Part shown: positions 9,401 to 17,668 of the stretch, in pieces
Numbering within the stretch: position 1 is the stretch's first letter
Layout of the letters: the number at the start of each line of letters is the position of its first letter
From: Pleurotus ostreatus/Saccharomyces cerevisiae fusant
Taxonomy: Eukaryota > Opisthokonta
NCBI GenBank assembly: GCA_024196135.1
Contig: JAMQCK010000503.1
Span: 1-21,178, forward strand
Reading direction: 5' to 3'
Length of the DNA: 21,178 bases
Notes under the pieces: generated by a model
What the model was told of the DNA's origin: nothing
The model's input: only the letters and a program-made list of their open reading frames with translations
Database searches by the model: none
Position numbers and translations under genes: made by a program

Positions 9401-12400
9401 AAGTCGCTTGCCCTCCTCGAGACAGCTCTCCAAGCCGCCGGCGCCCTTCAGTCTCACCTCGTCGCTGCCCTTGACGAGCACCGCGAAAAGGGCGAAGAGC
9501 TTCGGCAGGACTACGCCGAGGCTCACTCTGAGGAGACTGAAGCCGAAGCAGGACCCTCTACTAGCAAGGGTAAGGGACGCGCCGGTTCACCCACCAGCGA
9601 GGTCTCGGAAGACGTGGACGAGGTCGGCATCCCGAAGAATCCGGAGGGCGACGCCTACAAAAACAAGCTGCGCTCGTTGAAAGCGCGACTGCGCGAGTGT
9701 CGGATTGTGCTGCACAAAGTGCGTTATCTGGTGGTTGTATTTGATTATGAAAGACTCAATGATGCACGATCTAGGTCCACTTCCTTCTCGGTGATATACA
9801 CCACGTTCTCAACAATAGCGACGCCGAGACCGAGGCTTATGCGAAGGCCGATGAGCTGAGGAGCACTCTGTTGAAAAGTTAGTCGTTTTCCATGCGATGT
9901 CATTCATTCTGTGATCACTGACACGACTCCCAGGTACCGAGGCAGAAGCGCAGAAGGCCATCGAGCTTTTCAAGACGAACGAGGAGGTGTCCGAGATCAG
10001 CGACGACGACCCTCCTTTCATCGACAGCCCGTACCTGCCAGACCCGGGCGAAGCCGTCAAGTCGCGCGAGTTGGTGAGTCTCCATGATGCTTTCGCCTCT
10101 CAAAGGACTGATGACTGACATTATGCTAGATGAGGGAAGCTAACAGCATAGTCGCCAAAGTTCTCAACGCGCAGACGGAACTCCTGTGGACGTGGAGGGG
10201 CCGCATCAAGGAATTGTTGACAAAGAACTTCCGCGCCCAGGATGATGCCGATGGTGGCGAGTATCAGCGCTCGCTTGATGATCAGGTTCGTAAGCGTGGT
10301 CTTTCGGTGGATGCGGCGTGACTGAACATCTTGTAGGGCGAGATAGAGACCTACCTTCAAGCCTACGTTCAGCTCCTGGCCGACAAGCGGGAGGCGATGA
10401 CCAATGAACGTACTTTGCTAGCAGCTCATGATGCGCGGTATGTCTCGAAAGATATCTACTGATATTTAGCTCATAGTCCGCAGGGAGAGGCAATTCCGTC
10501 AGACGAAAGCTGCTCGTGAAGCCGCCGCCGCCGCCGCCGAGAACGAGCCAGAAGCTCCAAGAAGGAGGTACATCGACTACGTGGATGGCCCGGGCAGCGA
10601 TATAGAGGAGGTCGACAACACCGACGTCATCGACTTGCAGCCCGAGCATGAGGTGCTGCAGAAGACTCTGTTGGAGGAGCGCAAGGAGCTGGTGAAGGAT
10701 ATGGGGGAGCGGTCGATCAAGAGTGTACGCCTACCGGTTCCAAGTGGCAACTCCTCAACTGACGCGCATCTGCAGATCATGAACGATATTCAGGCCAAGG
10801 GCGCCAAAGCGAGGCCGAAGAGCCTGGAGAAGACTGCTTGCAGGGACGCTGTACAGGCCCTGAAGAGTTTGATCAAAGACCAAAGTGCGTCTATGCTAAA
10901 CATCTGTCGTTCCCTTACTGAACATATCCTCCAGACGACCTCGCCCGGGTCCTCGAAGTCGACCTCCGCCACATGCGGCGCGCCTTCAACCAGCGCGTCA
11001 TGTACTTCCGCCAACTACAAGAGATCTCCGATAGCGTCGCCTCCGTCGAGTGCGAGGGCATGCTCGACGACGCGGTCGCCGCCACCGAGAGCGAGCTGCA
11101 GAAACTCGATGGCCGCATCAACACAAATGTCGCGCGCCAGCGGTATCTAGAGAATCTGGGAAAGGCGGGCGAGAAGGACGACGAGGACGAAGAGGAGGAT
11201 GTGTGCATTTTGTGCCGGTGCGAGTTTGTGCGCGGGTTCATTACACCGTGCGCGCATATATATTGCGAGGTAGGCCATCTCGCTGGCGGAGATGATGTCT
11301 GGCTGACGAATTTTGACAGGGCTGCATGAAAATGTGGACCGCCAGACCCGAGGGCAAGACATGTCCCGTTTGTCGGTGGGTGATCACAGTGCCCCTATTT
11401 CAATACTATCCTCACATCGCTTAGGGTTCCAATCAACCCGAAGTCCCTCCAGCGCTTCACCGTCAATGAGAAGAAGGGCCCAGCACCTCAGCCGAGCAAA
11501 GACGGTCAGGTCGCGCCACAGACGCGTCGCAAGATCGACTACAACACCATCGGTGCGTTTCTTCGTTTCACCTTTTGGCTGGTCGGGATCTGAATACGAG
11601 GTAATCAGATCCGGAGCTCTACAAGGATATCCAGGCCATCGAATGCGAAGGGGATTATGGCCACAAGATCCAGACGCTGATCCGCCATCTCCTGTACATT
11701 CAGCTGGAAGAGGAGGGTGCGAAAAGCATCGTCTTTTCCGCCTGGGCGGACTCCCTATTCAGTAAGTCGACCTTTCTTTATCTTGTATACAGACGCTGAA
11801 AGCACGCCTTGCAGTCCTCCAAAACGCCATGAAGGAGAATGGTAAGCGCGGGAAATCGATGGCACACGAACTTGAGACTGACTATCTGCAGATATCCCTT
11901 GCCTACGTATCGACCAGGCGGACGCGGCGAACAAGTTTAGGACGGATCCCAACATACAAGTGCTTCTTCTCCATGGAGAGCGCGAGAACGCTGGACTGAA
12001 CGTCACCTGCGCTTCGCGTGTCTTCCTCTTGGAGAGCGTCGTGCATCATGGCTTCGAGATCCAAGCCATCGCGCGTATCGACCGAATGGGCCAGCAGCGT
12101 CCCACCGAGGTATTCTGCTATCATGCAGAAGGTAAATCTTACTCCGGCTTCGGGCATCACGACGTGCGCTGACGACGATTTATAGACACCGTCGAGAAGA
12201 ATATCCTGGACTTGGCTGCTAAGAAGGGTCTATCCCTCTACACGAAGGACAACGCCGTCGGCACCGTGAACGTGTCCTTCGCCGGTAACGACGAGGCGTC
12301 GGGGTCTCCGAAGAAAAAGAAGACCACGAAAGCGAGCGCGAAACAGCAGAAGGGAGACTACATCATGAAGTGCGCTTATTCCCTTACTCGCTCCGGCCAT

Positions 12401-12585
12401 TGGACTGACAATGTGCTCGTAGGACGGATGATATGCTGGAGATCCTCTTTCCGCATATGTACGAGGATTTGGAATATCTTCTCCCGGAGGACGCGATGCA
12501 AGATGTAGAGCATCATGGGGAAGGTAGCGACGGATCGGGACAGCATACAAATGCAGTTGCTGGTCCCTCCCGGGTGCGCGCCTAG
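6426..12585 (+). CDS. SNF2-family ATPase with internal RING finger, SHPRH/Irc20-type E3 ligase (21 exons, 1683 aa)
   Basis: This is a nuclear Swi2/Snf2 ATPase whose two helicase lobes are separated by a long insert carrying a C3HC4 RING, the layout of human SHPRH and yeast Irc20 (ubiquitin ligases linked to chromatin and DNA repair). Seen: basic nuclear-signal-like GKKRG and PRKRTKRTK near 60-80; motif I EEPGLGKTVE (K449); TTLIVTPPTL after exon 1; Lys/Ala/Thr-rich linker 537-574; Walker B DEVQ 646-649; SGTPA motif III; charged coiled-coil-like insert about 850-1300; RING ligands C1346, C1349, C1361, H1363, C1366, C1369, C1382, C1385; motif V (ENAGLNVT) and motif VI (ARIDRMGQQRPTEVF). Exon ends: 7883, 8475, 8659, 8815, 9181, 9283, 9718, 9877, 10073, 10285, 10437, 10724, 10884, 11269, 11375, 11552, 11761, 11841, 12131, 12369. 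Exon starts: 7964, 8567, 8708, 8872, 9233, 9335, 9775, 9934, 10130, 10337, 10484, 10776, 10935, 11320, 11425, 11609, 11815, 11892, 12186, 12423. All phases agree. An in-frame ATG at 6330 would add 32 residues. Confidence 0.92.
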
Positions 12586-13336
12586 GTCATATAGAGAGCA
12601 ATCTTACGCGGATATTTCACTGGATTTGTAGAGCACCTGTATTTATACCAATGATTTAGAGACGGGTCCTGGATCGGAGTTCTGTCTGCAAGTCTGAATG
12701 GATGACCTGAAGGAACTAGGCCTTATCATCTGCTCGTAGGTATGGACTGAGTGCTGGACTCTCCTTTGCGTTTGTGCGCGTCTAGACGACCATGTGTGGG
12801 TGGTTATGGGCGCACATCCCTGCTTTGTGATACTCAGGTCTGTTAACTCTCATCCTCGTTGAGGCGCTAAAGTCCACAGGATGTTTCTCACCGTGGATTA
12901 GGCAATGCGCGCCGCGATGCGTTATTTCAATACACACCTCCATAGACTAGGAGTCAAGGCTAGGCAGAAGCCAAAGGCAGGACTTCCGTCACTCCTGAGC
13001 ATGTTGCGCAGGTCTCCATGCACGCTGCGAGCTTCTCCTTGTGAGACCTTAGCTCACTCTTCCTTCTGATGGTGTATTTGAGAAGAGAACCAGATGCAAA
13101 CCTCTTAGTCAGTCAACAACCACATGCTCATCTCGTGCAGTACATGCCTGAGAATCTACAGCAAAAAGTGTCCTGGACATGTATCTGTAGGTGCTCTAGT
13201 GCATATCAGACTGCACTGTACTAGTTACCCTTGACGGTCATCGGTATCTCAATATCCCTTTCCGTCTTTATCCTGATCCCTTTTCGATTCGCAGACACGC
13301 TTGCAAGCCCTCTCACGGTCATTATTTCAAGATGTT
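12586..13336. other. Intergenic region between the helicase gene and SDR-2
   Basis: About 750 bp of less GC-rich sequence with stops in all frames. It should contain the helicase 3' end and the distal promoter of SDR-2. No gene, RNA or repeat was recognised. Confidence 0.5.
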
Positions 13337-13353
13337 CTTCTCCCGTAAAGAAG
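13337..13353. promoter_or_regulatory. Palindromic promoter element upstream of SDR-2
   Basis: CTTCT, seven bases, AGAAG, embedded in GTTCTTCTCCC (13334-13344), matches the element at 104-120 in half-sites, spacing and flanks. It lies 110-126 bp before the SDR-2 ATG. The sequence further downstream (CTCGTCGTCCC near 13377) also recalls the SDR-1 leader, so the duplication included part of the promoter. Confidence 0.4.
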
Positions 13354-13462
13354 CATCCCTCGACCACGACTTATGGCTCGTCGTCCCTTTTCCCTTCCGT
13401 TCGTCACCGAACCCTCATCCTCCTTCAGCCCTGCAACCACAACATCTCGGTGAAGGCTGGCC

Positions 13463-14580
13463 ATGGCGCCATCATCCAAATTGCGCGCTTGCACCTTGTT
13501 CGACATGACGGGCCGTGTCGCGCTCGTAACTGGGGGCGGTACGGGCATCGGGCTCATGATGGCGCACGGGCTCGCCGCGAACGGCGCCAAGGTATACATC
13601 AGCGGGCGCAGGAAGCATGTACTGGAGAAAAGCGCTCAAGAATTCAAGGGCGCAGGACAGCTCCTTCCGTACGTCTCCCATCGTCTCAATTCCCGCCACT
13701 TTCCGCTCGCACGTACCGACTCGAGAGCTGACACCAACCCAGCATCGTAATGGACGTCACCGACAAGTCCAGCATCCTCGCCGCCAAAGACACCATCGCC
13801 TCGACCGACGGCTTTCTCGACGTCCTCGTCAACAACGCCGGACAGACCGGCCCCATGTCGTTCTGGATGGCCGACGCCTCTGCGCCGCAGAACCGCGACG
13901 CCGGAGCCTTCGGCGCGGGCCTCTTCGCCGAGGACCAGAGTGGCTGGGCGAGCGTCTTCGCGGCCAATGCGTACTCGACGTTCTTCGTTACGACCGCATT
14001 CCTGGGCCTCCTCGCACAGGGCGCCGCGCGCCATGGCGCGTACACCGGGAGCGTGATCAACATCACGAGTATGTGCGCGAGCAGCAAGATCGCGCAAGCG
14101 CATGTGCGTTGTTGTTCGCGGTCGTTTCCCTCCTAGATTCCAATAAAGTCATTTTTCTGCTCTCGAACTCACCCCGCAACCATGTCTGTAGTTCGCGTAC
14201 AACGCCACGAAGGCCGCCGCCACGCATATCACCTGTATGCTCGCCACCGAACTCGCCCGCCGTAAGATCCCAGTGCGCGCCAACGCCCTCGCCCCCGGCG
14301 TCTTCGGATCCGAGATGACACACTTCGCGCTGGAGAAGGGCCTGGAAAGCATCATGCAACTGCTTGGGATGCACGGCGTGCCGTCTGGGCGGATAGGCAG
14401 GTACGTGCCTTCATTGATTATTCACAGACGAATCAGTGTCTTCTGACTGGGATACTCAATAGCGAAGTCGAGATGGCTGGTACCGCACTGTGGATGGCCT
14501 CTGCGGCCGGAGGTTATCTGAACGGACAGGAAATTCTTATTGACGGGGGACATGCGACGCTGAACCCGTCGAGGTTGTAA
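13463..14580 (+). CDS. Short-chain dehydrogenase/reductase SDR-2, paralogue of SDR-1 (4 exons, 297 aa)
   Basis: Classical SDR, probably NADP-dependent. Exons: 13463-13668, 13743-14103, 14192-14400, 14463-14580; introns of 74, 88 and 62 nt. Motifs: TGGGTGIG (23-30), SGRR after strand 2, NNAG (99-102), N144, S178 (ITSM), Y192 and K196 (YNATK), so the full catalytic set is present. The start sits in a very good context (GCCATGG). Protein length equals that of SDR-1, exons 2 and 4 are the same length as there (361 and 118 nt), and all three introns interrupt the same codons in the same phase. Differences cluster in the presumed substrate loops: WSSWMSDDADPKNYS there versus MSFWMADASAPQNRD here, and the segment after the active-site helix (MSELTRSRLEKG versus GSEMTHFALEKG), suggesting different substrates. 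It converges on the FAD monooxygenase. Confidence 0.94.
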
Positions 14581-15136
14581 AAAATACGTATCCCAAGTCA
14601 CAAGTATGTTGCGATCCTGACCAGAGGGTAGCGAGAATGACCGACAGTGGCAACCTTGTACGGACTCGTGCGAAAGTCGAACATCAAGGCACGTGATGAC
14701 GCGGAAATTACCGGTCACGCTGACGTGACTGCTAGTGACTGACGCATAGTGACAGTTGCTCTTGAGTCCCAGTCTTTCTCCCTCCTTGAGCAGCGAGAGC
14801 TGAGCTCACCACAAGTGAAGAACCTTGAACGCGCTTCAACCATTCAACGCGTACATACATATATGAACATCGTCCCTGTAGCCAAGTCCAAGATACGAAC
14901 AAATCCACGAAGACGAAAAGACACGGAAAGTACAGCTTCCCGCCCGCACATATACAACGCATCAGAGTGCGAGCGAATCACAGGATAAAAGTGCGGGCGA
15001 ATCAATGGATAAAAGTGCGGGCGAACCCTGCCGAACAAAGTTCTCGCTTCTGCACATCGCATTAGCCATGTCACCACCACGCGCGCCCAAACCGCCTCAC
15101 CCGTCAAGTACGCTGCAAGGGAGGGTCAGTAAGCAC
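14581..15136. other. Convergent intergenic region between SDR-2 and the FAD monooxygenase
   Basis: About 555 bp that must hold the 3' ends of both convergent genes. It is less GC-rich than the genes and contains the 24-bp tandem repeat listed separately. Open frames crossing it have no family features. Confidence 0.5.
14966..15025. repeat. 24-bp tandem repeat, 2.5 copies
   Basis: Unit 1 (14966-14989) and unit 2 (14990-15013) share AGTGCGRGCGAATCAMWGGA followed by TAAA and differ at three positions; a half unit (15014-15025) follows. The 24-bp length is a multiple of three, but the repeat falls between the stop codons of SDR-2 and the FAD monooxygenase, so it is not in a recognised coding frame. 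It may lie in the 3' untranslated region of either gene. Confidence 0.85.
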
Positions 15137-17132
15137 CTAGGCTATTTGCGCGACAACCCTCGCCTGCGCCGCGTTCAAGTCGCCCCCATTGACACCCACC
15201 CCGTTTTCCACCGGCACCCCATTGACACCCTCCCCCTCCACCGGCAACCCATACTCCTGCTCCAGCGCATACCGCCCGTAGTTCAGCCACCACCCCTCCG
15301 CCGCCTCCGCCGCGTCGAAGTCGAGCTGCCGCGCGTACGTGTGCCACGCGGCCGCGAAGTCCTCGTCGCTCATCATCTGCTCGTCCTCGTTGATCAGCAG
15401 CGTCGCGGCCAGACTGGCGTCCCGGCTCTCGCGCTGCGGGCCCGGCGGGAGCATGACCTGGTGGATGGACTCGAACTCGGAGGCCTCGACGGCGGCGACG
15501 CGCGCCATGCGGGATTGGTTGTAGCCGTGGAGGAACAATGGAATGTGCGCGCGGGCGGTGATGTGGGCGAATATGCGCGCGAGGGTGAAGGCGTCTTCGA
15601 TGGCGAGGGCGCTAGGATATATGAGTCAGTTGCGGCCAGCTTTAAGTCAAAGAAGGCCTACCAGTGGTGCGTGCAATGGATCGGCGACCCGTGCGCCGCG
15701 TCACCAATGAGTACCACGCGCGAGTTCCGATCTGCAAAGCGTGTGAAACGCGGCACTGTTTGCGTCGTGGTGTGTACGGTGTGCGCCATCTTCGCCAGCC
15801 GCCGCAAGCGTGGGTCGAACTGCTTGAAGTAGTCATTGAAGTCCTCGTACGGCTGATTCAGCTGGAAATGCCCGTCGACAAGAGGTTCGCTGGGATCGCA
15901 TATGCGAACCGCAGTCATGATGAAGGCATCCGGACCACACTATGCGGGGTGAGCGAGATCACTCGCGAGTTTGATCATCGTTACTCACTGGATGTCCTAA
16001 AACCACCATGCCAGTCCCTGGCCAGCCGATCAGCTAGGGGGATGAGAATGAGCGACACATCAGACAACCGTGCAGCTAAGCGAGTACGGCTGGAGCTCAC
16101 ATTGTTTTGCCATAGAGGGTCCAGGATAGGATCGCTTCGCATCCGTTCGCGGGATATACAGAAAGTCCACCTGCACACCGCATAAGAGCATGTAAAGCGC
16201 GCTGAAGGTCGCTTACCCCCTCGTCGCGTGTATTGTCGGAAATGAAGACCTGGGCCGGTACGCGCTATACAGACTCGCGCCGTCGTCTTCATCCTCCTCC
16301 ATATCCTCATCGTCCGCGTAGATGGGTTCTGGGTCCTGGTTGACGTAGGCGCGCGTAACGCTGAAGCGCCCATCCGCGCCCACGACCTAGCTTGCTGTTA
16401 GCCTTCCCTGCTACTCGGCTCGAGGGTCATGCGCACGATGTCAGCGGAGAAGGACTGGCCGGCAGCGCTGACGACCACAGGGCGGTCGCCCGGGATGACC
16501 GACGCAACCTGTACGTGGTACACAATGTGCACACCCGCGAGTCTGCAGATCTGGGTCAGATGATCGTGAAGGGTGTCGTACTGGCGAATGAGTCAGCGAC
16601 TTCTGCGCGGGGTGGGGGAACGCGGATAGACGCGCACAGGGATCGTCCAGAAGTTGCCCAGGAGGTCGGTGACGCATTGGGGATCGTAGGAGAGGCGCCC
16701 GAGGACGTGGAACGAGGTCCCTGCGAAGGCGGTATTCAAACACTGATATGAAGGGAGGGACTGAATGGGGATCGACCTTCGACAATCGTAAGGCTGCGCG
16801 CGTAATCGTCAGAACTCATGCACGATAGATAGTGAAGAACAGAACGCACTCTCTACAAATCGTGCCCTTGCTTCGCAGAAGCTCCCGCACGCCCGGCATC
16901 GTCTCGAGCAGACGCGTCGCATTTGGGGGAAGACGTAACCCGCCGCGGGACTGCAAATCGCCTAAGCGTGTATCCTTCTCAACATTTACGGTACACGCAC
17001 GGCGCTCGGGGGATCCTTTTCCAGGATCAGGACTTTGTGGCCATTCTGCGCGAGCTGGTATGCAGAGACGAGACCCGCTATACTGCCGCCGACAACGATG
17101 AAGTTGAGCGGGCACGTTTGTGGGGACGCCAT
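15137..17132 (-). CDS. FAD-dependent aromatic-type monooxygenase, group A (10 exons, 489 aa)
   Basis: A flavoprotein hydroxylase of the salicylate/6-hydroxynicotinate monooxygenase type, using NAD(P)H and O2. Exons in transcription order: 17132-17001, 16950-16850, 16793-16777 (17-nt microexon), 16720-16638, 16580-16437, 16386-16262, 16170-16101, 16033-15989, 15939-15662, 15611-15137; phases agree and give 489 aa. Motifs: FAD dinucleotide fold VVGGSIAGL (13-21) ending in LEKD, DG motif ADIVVGADG (157-165), GD motif GDAAHGSP (318-325), then ALAIEDA. Exon 6 may instead end at 16217, adding 15 residues in frame. An acidic run (DDEDMEEDEDD) follows the DG motif. The tail after about 380 is extra, ending in a Gly/Val/Asn-rich repeat. 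No signal peptide is seen, so it is probably cytosolic. It lies head-to-tail downstream of ste12 and converges with SDR-2. The substrate is unknown; a terpenoid or aromatic intermediate is possible. Confidence 0.88.
15185..15246 (-). repeat. Coding minisatellite in the FAD monooxygenase tail
   Basis: Two imperfect units of about 30 bp, each starting CCCATTGACACCC and ending TCCACCGGCA on the + strand (15185-15216 and 15218-15246). They encode the Gly/Val/Asn-rich tail (PVEGEGVNG, then VPVENGVGVNG) just before the stop codon. A replication-slippage origin is likely, and the length probably varies among strains. Confidence 0.6.
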
Positions 17133-17668
17133 GACCGTTGCTGCGTTAAGGACGAATGGGGCGGGAGATTCGAGACAAGCCCGTGTGATTGTCCTTCATG
17201 GAAAAGGCAAAGATGTGAGACAATGCTCATCGCCCTTATGGCAATCACATTCCCCGTGGCACGCCCCTTGCGCCACGCGGTGATAACGTACACTGGACCC
17301 ACAGGTGTAAAGCTAACAATACAGGCGGGCTACCACTTCAGAACACTCGCCACACACAATGGAGTTCAAGAGGATTCAATAGCCTAGATAAATACATAAA
17401 TAGTCGAGTATGATTAAAGTAAACTGCTGCATACGATATGTAGACTGCCTTCATCGGGAAGAGACAAGTATAAGCACAACAGGCAAGAGTACAATAAATA
17501 AGTGAGGGTGGTCATTGGCATTCGAGTGAGTGAAGAAGAGGAAAAGGCGTGAGGCGTGAGGTGGGGCAGGGACCTGATTAATCTCAGTCCAAAGCGAATA
17601 GAGTAGACACCAAGAGAGCATGGACGTGAGGACAAGAAGCACTCGAGCTCAAGAAGCAAGAAGCACCC
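17133..17668. other. Region between ste12 and the FAD monooxygenase
   Basis: About 535 bp holding the 3' untranslated region of ste12 and the promoter of the monooxygenase (both read on the - strand). Near the ste12 stop the + strand carries three CAAGAAGCA copies (17633-17664) around adjacent CTCGAG and GAGCTC sites. The part around 17390-17500 is AT-rich and is the likeliest polyadenylation zone. Upstream ATGs precede the monooxygenase start; one opens a frame overlapping the true start out of frame. No separate gene is recognised. Confidence 0.5.

Noticed and set aside
15005..16185. + strand open frames at 15005-15832 and 15664-16185
   Set aside because: They are antisense to monooxygenase exons that contain the GD motif and have consistent splice phases; the + translations are low-complexity.
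16171..16260. Second coding-like frame (VFISDNTRDEG, then VDFLYIPR) inside the monooxygenase gene, suggesting a frameshift
   Set aside because: The other frame (WTFCISRERMRSDPILDPLW) aligns with the family and keeps phase with exons on both sides, so no frameshift is needed.
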